The position numbers and the translations under genes were made by a program. 64,000 bases of DNA from NCBI GenBank assembly GCA_027604705.1, contig JADHYV010000004.1:558001-622000 (forward strand), given 5' to 3'. Origin of the DNA: Allomyces arbusculus. Lineage: Eukaryota > Blastocladiomycota > Blastocladiomycetes > Blastocladiales > Blastocladiaceae. Below are positions 1-10,054 of the stretch, one piece after another; within the stretch, counting starts at the first letter, position 1; every line of letters begins with the position of its first letter. Below the pieces are notes generated by a model that ran no database searches, was not told the origin of the DNA, and saw only the letters and a program-made list of their open reading frames with translations.

Positions 1-831
1 GAAACGCGTCAGCACGAGTGCTCTTTCGCATCTCCCACCATGGCGAGAACGTGCATGAAGTTGACGACGAGCCCCATGCTCGCCACGGCTAGCATGATGG
101 GTCCATCGATTGGGCGCGGATTATGCATGCGGTCCACGGCCTCCATAATCAGCACGCCCGTCACGACCCAAATGATCAGGACCGACACGAGCGCGCCGAG
201 AATTTCGGCACGATGGAAGCCAAACGAGTGGCCTGGAAGCAGGAAACGAGCGAGTGTGTTCGTTCAGCAAGAAGCGGCGCTGAACAACGGGCCGCCACGA
301 CGTACGCTTGGTCGCCTTTCGCTGGGCCAAATACAGAGAAAAGAGTGATATCAAAAAGCCAGAGAAGTCTGGAAGGAAACAAATACCGCTGCCGAGTCAA
401 TCACCAATGGTCTGAAATCGCTCCACTCCCTCCACCGCACCGCCACCCCGAACAGGACATATCAGTCATGTACCCGAGAGGAGATGAAACGAGTCGGACA
501 GGATCGCGAGCGAGTTGGACCAGATGCCCCCAATGAGCTCAACGAGGAAAAACGAAAAGCACAGCGCCGACGCGATCCACAGCCGCTTCTTGGCGTGCTG
601 TGTGGCCGGGTCGACGCTAAGTAGCGAGTCGGTACTTGGCGTTGGTGATCCGACGCGTTGCTGGTCCTCACCCGCGTCGTCGTCGGCGTGGCGAGCTACG
701 GTCTCGTAGGTCGCGGCATGCAAATGCCGCACGGGGACGTTACTGGCGTCATGGCCGGTCGTGGGTGACAGGAGCGGCCGCGTCTCGGCAGCGTCGTCGT
801 CGTGGCCGGGGGCGGCACTGGTCGAACTCAT
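1..831 (-). CDS. CDF-family zinc transporter, 5' part (cut by window edge)
   Basis: Cation diffusion facilitator (ZnT/Zrc1-type) that would export or sequester Zn2+ or similar metals across an internal or plasma membrane. I see three exons, 831-474, 368-306 and 232-39, with GT-AG introns and consistent phases (205 residues); the gene then runs off the left edge. The first ~85 residues are a hydrophilic cytosolic tail. TM1 starts near KKRLWIASALCFSFFLVELI; TM2 carries the metal-site pattern SDSFHLLSD (His and Asp four apart); then the family signature GFHRAEILGAL and TM3/TM4. The start ATG is the first in the frame. The second half (TM5-6 and the cytosolic domain) lies outside. Metal specificity cannot be told from this part. 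It is divergent from the ODAD4 gene. Confidence 0.9.
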
Positions 832-1280
832 CGTGCTGTGATTGTCGAGGAGGGGCGGCAGCTGCTGCTACTGATCGGTCGTTTTATGACGCCTTGGCTG
901 CAGCCACCAAGGTCAATAAAGGAGTGAGGGCGGCCGCCGAAATGGAATTTGCGATGGAGGCGCAGTCGAAGACCGCTGGCTGGCAGGGCAAAGCAATGCT
1001 GTGTTCCACTCACGTGGATATCGCATGACCGCGTTCGAGTGCAAATGAAATCCACCGCCAACGGCGTTCATCCAAACGGTGACAAGCGACGCCGGCCAGC
1101 TTCGATCTCGGCACCAGTCCTCTCAACCGCAACTGCGACTTGCTGCAACCTGAGCGGACACCGATCAGCACCAGTTTACGCCGCGTGTGACCCGCCCATC
1201 CAGCAGGAACCGGCGCTTACCGCGCTCCCGCTCAACCCACCAACCACACCACCTTTCCGGACCCTCGCCGCACCTTCACG
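832..1280. other. Divergent intergenic region (zinc transporter / ODAD4)
   Basis: About 450 bp between two divergent starts, so it must hold both promoters. I see no TATA box, RNA gene or repeat worth naming. Confidence 0.5.
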
Positions 1281-3460
1281 ATGCCCGGCACCCCGACGAC
1301 CCAGAAGCCACCCGCGACGTCGGGCGGTGCGGCCGGTGGCGAAAACTTTGACGGTGAAGGGTCCGAGGTCGAGGGCCCTGTCAGTTCCTTCCAGAGCTAT
1401 GCGGCCGAGGGCGACATTCTCGCCAAGCAAGGCGAGTTCCGCAAGGCCATTGAGGCCTACACCAAGGCGCTCAACATGCGCCCGACCGAAAAGAACTGTC
1501 TCGTCGCCCGGTCCAAGTGCTACCTGCAGCTCGGCGACTCGGATTTGGCTCTGCAAGACGCCGAGGCTGCGCTCAAGGAAGATACCGAGTTTTTCAAGGT
1601 AAATTCTGCATCCTTCTCGTCATGCCGTGGCGAAGCGCACCGACTGACACGCCGCGCCGCGACGCTCTAAAGGGCATGTACCAAAAAGCCGAGGCGCTCT
1701 ACGCCAAAGGCGACTTTGAAATGGCGCTCGTCTTCTACCACCGCGGCAACAAGCTGCGCCCTGAGCTCGACGAGTTTCGGCTCGGCATCCAAAAGGCGCG
1801 CGAGGCCATTGACAACAGCATTGGCAGTACGTCGGACTTGCGCGCTTCTTCCCTGGCACAAACGCGTGCAGCTCACCACGCGCGGCTTTTTAGACCCGCG
1901 CGACTACAAGTTCAAGGCCCCCGCCAATTTCTCGCTCGACGCGACCAAGCAGCAGTTGCCGCCGCCCGGCAGCCGCACTGCAGGCCAAATGAAGAAGTCG
2001 GCGCGCACGAGCGAGCGGTCGACAGGCGTCGTCGTCAATACCATGAACAACACCAAGAAAATTATTCCGCGCGGCGAGTCAGCGTCGTCGTCGACGCCTG
2101 AGAGAGACGTCAAGCAGTTGCTCGGCGAGTTGTATGCCGACAAGGAGTACCTCGAGCAGTTGCTTAACGACCGCGGTGCGTTCATTGACAGGTCTGGCTT
2201 CCCGAGCAGGGCACTGTCCGAACTTGCGCTCATGTCATTTCATATACAGACTTCATCAACAACCCAAACGACCGCATCTTCGAGCTTGTCTCGGACGGCC
2301 TCAAGTACCTCGAAACGCGCACCGAGTTCTGGCGGCAGCAAAAGCCCATATACGCGCGCCGCAAGGAGGCCGCGGCCATCCGCAGCAAAATGACGTCGGC
2401 GCGCAACCGGCAGCTCGCGCGCGAGCAAGAAAAGGCCAAGGACCGCGAGTTGCCCACGCCGCCGCAGACATCGTCGCCGCACGCGCCGCACGCGCCGCGG
2501 CCTGCCGGCCAGGGACCCACGCCCAAGGCGAGTCCCGCCAAAGTCGCCAAGGCCGTGGCTGGTAATGGCGCTGCAGCAGCTACGCGGTCGCCGACCAAGG
2601 CCGCGAAACCCGCACCGGTTGTTAGGGCACCAGCGGCTGCGGCGACAACATTGACGGGTTCACCACTTGGGAAAAAGACGCCCGAGGACCTTTTTGAGCT
2701 CATCAACGAGGCGATACAGGCCGAGGACCCCGTGCGCGTCCTGGAACTCGGCAACGTGTTTCTCGGCATGAACATGAAGACCGTGGCCAACCCGCAGGCG
2801 CTGCGCGCGCAAGTGCTTTCGCTCATGGGCACGGCCGAGCTCGAGCTCAACCACTATCCGGCCGCGGAAAAGTGTTATCTCGAAGGTACGATCTGCAGGA
2901 CCTTGCTGTCGTCCATTTCCGCATCGTGACTAACCAACCTCTCTTGGCTTGGAAGCACTCGCTATTCCCGCGATCCCGATAGATACCAAGTCCATGACGC
3001 TTGGTTACCTCGGTCGGTCGTACGCGAAACTTAAAAACTTTGGGCAAGCCGCACAGTACTGGGAGCAGAAACTCGCGCTCGACATGCCGCAGTCGGACGT
3101 GGAAAAGGCGTGGCTCTACCACGATGTCGCGCGGTGCTACATTGAGCAGGGCAACGGCGCCAAGGCCAAGCTCAATGCGCAGTCGGCCGCCGAATGTGCG
3201 ATGCAGTCGAAGGATCCGCGGTGGATCTTGAATACGCAGGTGTTGCTCGGCCAGCTGTTTGGTGTGCATTGTGGTTTGCCAGCTGCGGGTTACGAAGAGG
3301 AGGATTGGTGCGCTGACGCTGCTTCTCGTTGATAGCCAAGAGCGATCCGGCCAAGGCACGCGCCGGGTACGAGACGGCACTGCGGTACGCAAACGAGTTA
3401 AAGGAGGAGAACGCAGCGACCGTCATCTCTCAGGCGCTCGAGGGACTGGCTGCCGCATAA
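1281..3460 (+). CDS. ODAD4: Outer dynein arm docking complex TPR protein (TTC25/ODAD4)
   Basis: TPR protein of the outer dynein arm docking complex, which anchors outer arm dynein on axonemal doublets of motile cilia and flagella. Six exons: 1281-1598, 1673-1826, 1894-2175, 2250-2885, 2956-3261, 3336-3460; total 1821 nt, 606 residues. N-terminal TPRs are clear (AAEGDILAKQGEFRKAIEAY, then YQKAEALYAKGDFEMALVFY), followed by a linker with GKSxx-poor basic low-complexity sequence around residues 255-345 and a second TPR block from about residue 365 (TLGYLGRSYAKLKNFGQAAQ). The N-terminal order TPR pair, DNS stretch, then RDYKFKAP is typical of TTC25. Its presence means the organism builds motile flagella. 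A generic TPR protein is the alternative, but the similarity spans the whole length. Confidence 0.85.
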
Positions 3461-3599
3461 TAGCGACGCGTGCCGACGTTGCGTGGAGAAGACGTAGACT
3501 GGACCTGCGTGACGGCACTGTACATACACTGGTTTGATCACGTCTCGCTACTCCAACAAAATCTCGACATGGTATCTTCGCCTCTTGCTCCGACATATC

Positions 3600-5078
3600 T
3601 TAGCATGGCATCCTCACCGCGCTCTCATCGCGGTGCACCTCGGCCGCCGCCATGCGCGCCATCTCACCCCACTCGATCTCCGTAAACGACGGCGACGCCA
3701 CGACGTGCGGCAAGTCTGCGACCACCCGCCCCTCAGGAATCCCATGCGCACGCAACATCTCAGGCGACGTGACTCGCGTCACGAGCCCGAGTTCGCTCCG
3801 CTGTGCGTGCAATTCCGTACCGCGCAGGAGCATCAGCGGCCACGCCATCAGCCGCGTCGGCCTGATCACCGACCGGCACCAGTCGAGACTTGCCCGGAAC
3901 GACGCGACCGTCTGGTGCGGGAGCCCGTAGATCAGCGACACTTCAAACGGAATCCGTGCCGCATGCAATTCGCGTGCCCAGTGTGCGATCCTTGCACGCG
4001 GATTCCCGCGCCGCACGGCGCGCGCTTCGGCGGTGACGACCGTCTGCACGCCGAATTCAAGCACGAGATCGGTACCCGTCTCGCGCAGGGCCACGCACGC
4101 GCGGATAAAGTCGGGCGTGAGCATTTCGAACCGCGTCTGCAGAGCAATTTTTCCGCGGAATCCGTGCAGCAAGCCAAGCACGCGCGCGGGTCGTTCGCCG
4201 CCAGCATTGAACGTTGGGTCCAAGACGGCCAAATCGGTCGCGTGCTCGACGAGCAAGCGCGCCTCGCGCTCGATCCGGTCCATGCTCACGTGCTGCCGCC
4301 CGGCGTACCCGTCGCGGTGCTGGCAGAAACTGCACGCGAATGGGCACCCACGCTGCGTTTCCCACCGGTGAAACTGGGTCGCGCGCACGTCGAGGACGTT
4401 TTCCACCTCGAATGGAGACGGTTGCGTGTTGAGGTCAACACGCGCTTGCTCGCCACGGTCGAGTGTGCCGAACGCGTGCACGCCGTGGATTGTACTGGGT
4501 GACTGGCCCATTGCGAGAGCACGGACCAGGTCGACGAGCGCGTGCTCGCCGTACCCGCGCACAGCATAGTCGAAGGCGTCACGGTAGTGCCGCTCGAGCG
4601 TGCCGCGCGGCGCATAAGAGACTTGTGGGCCACCAAGGACCACGGTCCCGCGCCACCCGCGGGCGCGCGCGGCGCGGATCGTGCGCTGGACGTGCTGGTC
4701 ATTCCAGACGAACGTGGAGAAACCAGCAATGTGCGGATCGGTTTCGAGGAGTCGGTCGAGGACGTGTCGCGGATCGTCAGCGTCGTTGGCCAGATTGCAC
4801 GTCAGGTCGGTGGTGGCGACTTGATCGCGTGGAAACGCGTGCCGTAGCGCCGCGGACAGACTCGCGTGGCCGAGCGCAAGCGACGGATCCTTGGCGCGGC
4901 GCCAGTCGAATGACACGAGCGCGATGCGTAATGAGCCGGCGCGCGGTGCGCCCGCCGCGAGACGCGTCGCGGTTGCAGTTGAGCGGAGCAACGCCGCGCT
5001 TGTCATTGGTTGGGAGCCGTGCGCTTGATACTGGTATTCGTAGAGATGAGACGGGACGCGCCGCTGCCATCCAGACAT
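3600..5078 (-). CDS. B12-binding-type radical SAM protein, intronless
   Basis: Predicted radical S-adenosylmethionine enzyme with an N-terminal cobalamin-binding-like Rossmann domain (about residues 50-190: LRIALVSFDW, VVLGGPQVSYAP, DYAVRGYGEHAL) and a radical SAM barrel. The [4Fe-4S] motif CPFACSFC gives CxxxCxxC at residues 245, 249 and 252. The classic DxHxxG cobalamin lower-ligand motif is not visible, so B12 binding is inferred from architecture only. Reaction and substrate are unknown. The first ATG in frame is at 5078 (492 residues); a second ATG at 5006 sits closer to the domain start and is equally possible. It is a single exon among intron-rich neighbours, and its architecture is mainly bacterial, so it is a candidate for horizontal transfer. 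Codon use is GC-rich like its neighbours. Confidence 0.85.
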   Translation of the reverse strand: MSGWQRRVPSHLYEYQYQAHGSQPMTSAALLRSTATATRLAAGAPRAGSLRIALVSFDWRRAKDPSLALGHASLSAALRHAFPRDQVATTDLTCNLANDADDPRHVLDRLLETDPHIAGFSTFVWNDQHVQRTIRAARARGWRGTVVLGGPQVSYAPRGTLERHYRDAFDYAVRGYGEHALVDLVRALAMGQSPSTIHGVHAFGTLDRGEQARVDLNTQPSPFEVENVLDVRATQFHRWETQRGCPFACSFCQHRDGYAGRQHVSMDRIEREARLLVEHATDLAVLDPTFNAGGERPARVLGLLHGFRGKIALQTRFEMLTPDFIRACVALRETGTDLVLEFGVQTVVTAEARAVRRGNPRARIAHWARELHAARIPFEVSLIYGLPHQTVASFRASLDWCRSVIRPTRLMAWPLMLLRGTELHAQRSELGLVTRVTSPEMLRAHGIPEGRVVADLPHVVASPSFTEIEWGEMARMAAAEVHRDESAVRMPC

Positions 5079-6370
5079 AGTCGTGGAGCGCCCATCGTCG
5101 CTGGCGGGTCGGTGGTCCAAAGAAGCGCGGTGCCCGCGATCTCATTCAATTTGCGAATGCGGCCAAGGCCTGGACAATCGCAGGACATGATGAGACGAGG
5201 CAGGAACATTTTGACTAGTCTTCGATGGATCTCGCTTGTCATATTAATGAGCTTCCTTCCCAGTGCGGACGTGTTTGGTGTCTCGATCTACCACCTCGTT
5301 CACCCCGTGAAACTCGAGTATCGACTCGTCCAGTCCATCGTTGCAGCTGCAGTGTGAACTTTTCGCCCACTACACACGGGTGTAGGCATTCCACCGCCGC
5401 CAGCTTCACGTCCATGTCCCATTCTCAACGCGCAACGAACAAGAGCCTGTAGCGGGACACAGTCTAGTTGAGCAGTGAAAAAAGATGCATCAGAAGCACC
5501 CGCACAAGCAGGATAATGTGCTACACCAGAGCACTCCATGAAACGGTCAAAGAGCGCGAACACTGGGTGGGGACTCCTCTCTAAAGTCAAAAGATTGCCC
5601 AAGAAAAAGTTGCTCTCCTTCCTTTGTATCAAATATGTATGTTTCAAGGAATCAAAAAGTCTGTCTGGCGCCAGGCTCCATTGAAGGAAAATCGGCATTG
5701 AGGTCAATCAGGTTTGCACCTGGCACCTCCATATCCATTACGATATGCTGAGCCGCTCCCAACCGACAAACATAGGTGGCATTAATTTCTACAAGGGCAG
5801 GTGCGCTAGCGCCCTTGTTGAGACGAAATATTGCTGCTGTTCTGTTCATAAGGCACACGATGAGGTCTGGCATAGCTTGACAACGCATTTGGTGATTCCG
5901 ACGTTCAGTCCAAACCCAAACTTCGACACGATTGAACATCCGAGGAAATGGGGACTGGCGCGTCACTTTCTCGACATCAAATGATGACCAGCTCAGCCTG
6001 GCTGACGCGTTCACGAAAAGACGTCCATCCGGGCTCCGCAACGTGTTTTGGGAGCATGCCGCACTCACCCATCCATACGTGGCCAGCCTGCAATGGGAGG
6101 AAGCCGGCAGGCAGCATGTCCCAACAATAAAACCACCAAATAGTTGAGATGAGGTCCGCGTCATTCCTTCTTCAGGAAGGAAGCTGCGAGCTGGAGAAGG
6201 AGAACGTGGCGCTCGGCGGCTCGGTTGGCGCCCACGCGTTTTGGCTGCCTGGGCGTGTCGTTGCCCACCCCAGCAGGCCAGAGTCAAAGCCGCACCTTTT
6301 CTTCTCGGCCACCTTGTCGTGCTCCTCTCTCCCCATTCGAGCACCTCATCTTCACGACCCATCTCCAACC
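5079..6370. other. Lower-GC intergenic region, no gene recognised
   Basis: About 1.3 kb between the divergent radical SAM gene and the unknown gene at 6371. From roughly 5250 to 6150 it is visibly more AT-rich than the rest of the window. Open frames exist on both strands (for example 5652-6368 minus) but are biased in composition, match nothing I recognise and lack a convincing splice partner. No tRNA or terminal repeats seen. It could be promoter DNA plus a decayed gene. Confidence 0.4.
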
Positions 6371-7384
6371 ATGTTCTCCGGGATCAAGCAAAAGCTCAAG
6401 GAATTCGGCGTCGAGTTTGTCGAGGACCACGTGCGCCCGCCGCTGCAAGAAAAAGCGACCCGCGAGCTCGAGACGTTCCGTTCCAACGCGCTGCGCGACC
6501 TGCCCGACAAGTTGTTTGAGCAGATTCTCAAGTCGGCCGCGCGCATCGACGACAAGGACGGCGACGGCCGCACCGACGCCGACGCGTCGGCGTTTTCCTC
6601 GATCGCGGGTTCGTTTGTGCGCAAGCACCTGCTCGAGCGCCCGGAGCGCCGCGAGAAGCTGCAGCGCACGCTGCGCTCGCTCGTTGACGACGTGACGCCG
6701 TCGATTGTCAAGGTGACCGACAGTCTCGACGAGAACGCGACCGAGTTTGCCGTGCGCGAGCTCAAGGTGGCCGCGCACTTGGTCCCCGCCGAGGAACAGC
6801 GCGAGCTCGAGGACCTCGACCGCGACTTGGAGTGGGATGATAACACCTTCTCGCACGCACAGCGCGCGTTCAACGGCGTCGAGACCGTACCCGAGGACCC
6901 GCGCGTTGCGGCACTTTGGCCGACGCTCGACCGCGAGGCCCCGCCGAACGCGGATCGCGCGACGCGCACAGTGCATCGCGCGCGCCGCCACGTGCGCAAG
7001 CTCGTGCGGATGTTGTTGCCTGTGATCTTGGCGATGCTGCCGATGGCGCTGCACAAGGCCGTGCACCACCTGGTCACCAAGGAACTCGACGAGGAGTTTT
7101 CGGATATGCGCGGCAAGTGGTCGTGGCTCGATGGGATTGTCAACTACGCACAGGAAAAGACCGACGATATCAAGGATAAGGTCGTGCGCGACTTGTGCGA
7201 GACCGTCTGGGAGCGCGGGTGCGAGGAGAAGACGACGCGCGGGTTGGTCGGCATGCTCGTGCAGTTTGAGGCCGAGGTCATGCAGGAGTTTGACAAAGGC
7301 GTGCGCAGCCTGCCCGTGTTTGGCGACTCGGGGAGCGGCGGGATCACCGAGAGCCTGTCGGGCCTCGGCAAGCTATTCATGTAG
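6371..7384 (+). CDS. Uncharacterised protein with EF-hand-like loop
   Basis: Single-exon gene, 337 residues, not recognised. The start is the first ATG, at MFSGIKQKLKEFG, in a CAACC-ATG context. Visible parts: charged amphipathic helices at 1-55; a Ca2+-loop-like stretch at 60-70 (DDKDGDGRTDA, the DxDxDG pattern of EF-hands and dockerins, though with no clear flanking E-F helix pair); a long acidic/basic helical region at 80-205; a hydrophobic segment at 211-228 (LVRMLLPVILAMLPMALH) that could be membrane-associated or a buried helix; and a helical C-terminus ending GLGKLFM. No signal peptide. Codon bias (strong G/C at third positions) supports real coding. Function unknown; a membrane-peripheral calcium-responsive protein is only a guess. 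Confidence 0.75.
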   Translation: MFSGIKQKLKEFGVEFVEDHVRPPLQEKATRELETFRSNALRDLPDKLFEQILKSAARIDDKDGDGRTDADASAFSSIAGSFVRKHLLERPERREKLQRTLRSLVDDVTPSIVKVTDSLDENATEFAVRELKVAAHLVPAEEQRELEDLDRDLEWDDNTFSHAQRAFNGVETVPEDPRVAALWPTLDREAPPNADRATRTVHRARRHVRKLVRMLLPVILAMLPMALHKAVHHLVTKELDEEFSDMRGKWSWLDGIVNYAQEKTDDIKDKVVRDLCETVWERGCEEKTTRGLVGMLVQFEAEVMQEFDKGVRSLPVFGDSGSGGITESLSGLGKLFM

Positions 7385-7800
7385 AAGTGATGAGGCCCGC
7401 GCCGTTGGGATGCATGCACATCCTGCCGTTTCGAGTCGCGCTTTGAGCGGGTTTTGTATGTACATTGATTTGGAGGAAGAAATGAAGACGCAACGTTTCG
7501 TCATAACTCCGTCGATGTCTTGCCGCGTGAGGGAGCGGGAAGGACAATGTTCAGTCGGCACTGACGAGCAATGGGGACACAACCGGCGCAACAGGCACAG
7601 AGGGAGAAGAAAAAATGCCCCTCGACAAGAAAAACCGGGGGGGGCTGATGAGCATTGTTCGGACAGCAGCGAGCAAAATAAATAAACGGAAAAGGCTCTC
7701 TCACCCCGACACGAGGAAGAGGGCGGAAAGCGTCGACTGGCGCAGCGAGGGCCCGGCCCGACCACAGAACACAAAAAGAAAAGAAGGTACAGCGTCGACA
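7385..7800. other. Convergent 3' intergenic region
   Basis: About 415 bp between the stop codons of two convergent genes. It should contain both 3' UTRs. No RNA gene or repeat seen. Confidence 0.5.
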
Positions 7801-9752
7801 CTACGTTGTTTTCCCCGAGCACAGTGCCTCGAGGACCGGTATCGCCATGTTGGGCGTTGTTTCGCCGAAAAACTCGTCGACAGCCGCAGCGGTCTCCTGC
7901 TCCCTGGCAGCGACCCGTCGTTTGGCGACCTCGGTCAAGGACTCGACGCGCTGAGCCTTGGTCTTGGCCAGGTCCCACTAGGTTGCGGCAGCCAAGGGGT
8001 CAGCCAAGCGATCACACGACCTGGATCGGGCGAAATGAAGTGAGAGGTCAGCTGACGTACCAGTTCCATGAGCTGCTGCAGCTCGTCGTAGGCCGACACG
8101 TCGACTGACGGTGGCGGTTCCAGTAACTGGCGCTCCTCGGGGGTCATGGCCAGGAGCGGGTCAAATGGCGGATTCGGGAGTAGCCGTTGCCGCGCGAGTT
8201 CCTCGGTGGCCGCCGCATGCTCCTCCTTTCGGGTCTTGACCAGCGCCTCCCACTGCACGAGCTCGCGCTTGTTCCTACCGAAATACGCCACGGGCGTGAG
8301 TGAGTTGCGGGATCGCTGGACGGCCACAGCACGGAGCAACACCGCACTTTTCCATTTGCGTGTTAAGATCGCGTAACCGGTTCTGGTTGCGAATGTTGAC
8401 GGGGTTCGGCAGCTTGGGCGCGTTCCACTGGTCGGTCGCGTCTGAGCCGAGGTGGACGGCCGAGAGCTGAAGCTTGCCGTCCCAAATGGCGCTGATGGTG
8501 GTCAGCGCGGCGTGCTTGACTAGAAATGCGAAGAAACAAAATAGCACAGAGGAACCTGGTAAGCATTCTGGCGTTTCATCAGGGGGTGTGAACCACGAGT
8601 TCAACACGAACCGACAGCCTGGAGCGTAGCCTCGTCCAATTGCGCGTCCTTGTCGAGCGATCCAGCGTCGGAACCGGGGACACTCGGATCATGTGGTGAT
8701 TCATGCTCGTCGTCGCCAACGTCGTCTTCAGCGTCCAAGTCAATCACGTTGCGCGTTGCCGCGTCGGGCACCTTGGGCCGCTTTTTGGGTTTAGCGCGGA
8801 GGGCTGCCGCACCCGTCCAGGCCAGAAGCGTCGCGAGCCGCTTGGATGGTGGCAGGTCTCCGGAAATGTGCTTGTAGTACTCGCGGAAGGGTACGCTGCG
8901 GTCCGGCTCGACTGCACAGCAAGAAATGGTCAGAGAGGATCAAACTTACGAGAGCAACGGTGGGAGACGAGACATACTCAGCTTTCTGCTGTTGGCTGCG
9001 CGCTGCCCGCGCAGAGACAGGCTGGTGCGTCGGCTCAGGCGGCGTGTCGACGACGTGCGCGATCGTCGTGGCGTTGGCGTCGCACGGTCGTCGGAAGTAG
9101 GCGGTGCCGGGCTACTTGTAGCGGGTCGTGGTGGTGGTGCTGGTGCAGCTCCGCGTGCCGACGTTGCGAGAGGGCCGATCGTTGGTGGTGCGGGTCCTGG
9201 CGCTCCCACGCGCCTGCGCTTGGACGCCGGTGGGTCCAGGAGAGCGTCGTCTGTGGTCCGATCCGCCGCGAGTGCGTCGCGCTTGCGTCCATTCGTCGAC
9301 GAGACATTGGCGGGCGGATCGGCAGCAGCTATGGTCGCCGGGCCGATTGCCGGCGCTTCGACGACTGAGTCGGTCGCAGTTGATGTCCGGAGCGGCGAGA
9401 CGACCTGGAAAAGAGCCGGTAGGTTGCGGCGAAGAGCAGTAGGCCCTTGCATGAATCCATTGGCTGGTGGATCAACGGCCATCGTCGTTGTCGGCACGAC
9501 TGCGGCCGGGGCAGCAGCGACGCTGGTGGATGGGCGCAATGGCGACGCCGACTTGAAGCTGGCAGGCAGCTGGCCGCGCTGCGTAGGGCGGCTCTTCTTG
9601 GTCATGGCACGGGCAGCGGTTGCATTGCTGGTATTGTGCGGGCCGAAATCCGGTGGAACAGCTGCCGGGGACGCTGGAGCGCGGAGGCTTTCGACGCGGG
9701 CAAACGGCGGCGGCACAAACCGGTCGAGCGGCATGGCGGCAGCCGACACCAT
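7801..9752 (-). CDS. DSN1: Kinetochore MIS12-complex subunit DSN1/Mis13
   Basis: Subunit of the MIS12/MIND complex that links inner centromere proteins to NDC80 and KNL1. Five exons: 9752-8978, 8911-8612, 8519-8348, 8274-8061, 7977-7801; total 1638 nt, 545 residues. The N-terminal ~220 residues are disordered. Next comes a basic patch with Aurora-type sites (RRLSRRTSLSLRGQR, about residues 237-251), then the family hallmark EYYKHISGDLPPSKRLATLL with a following WTGAAAL (about 265-295), an acidic linker, and the C-terminal coiled coil (KLPNPVNIRNQNRLRDLNTQ, then RELVQWEALVKTRKEEH). The frame is open 20 codons further upstream to an acceptor-like CCGCAG at 9813, so a short 5' exon may be missing. 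Identification rests on the DSN1 core motif; expression is divergent from RSM22. Confidence 0.82.
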
Positions 9753-10054
9753 GCAGTGCGGGTAGTTGTTGGCGGCGGCGTCGCCGTGGTAGTGCGAATC
9801 GCGAATCGCAAGCTGCGGGTGTGGTCAAGCCGTCAGTCGCGGGCGATGGTCGAGCCGTAGGCGATGCTCTGTCGCTGCCCCCGGGGCAGTCAGGCGACCT
9901 CCACCGCTTGTCCACTTTCAACTCATGTGACGCACTCTGCCCAGGGCACACCACCGCCGCGACCTCGCTGATCACAACAAATGTGATATGACCTGACTTG
10001 ACCTCGCTCTCCTCACGCTTCCCACGACGACGTTTTCAGCAACCAACCGCAACC
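9753..10054. other. Divergent promoter region (DSN1 / RSM22)
   Basis: About 300 bp between two divergent ATGs. It may also hold a non-coding or short coding 5' exon of DSN1, since an acceptor-like site lies at 9813 on the minus strand. No TATA box seen. Confidence 0.4.

Noticed and set aside
5652-6368. Minus-strand open frame of 238 codons in the AT-richer gap
   Set aside because: No recognisable family, mixed composition, overlaps the promoter of the gene at 6371 and has no ATG-supported splice structure. Kept only as an unexplained region.
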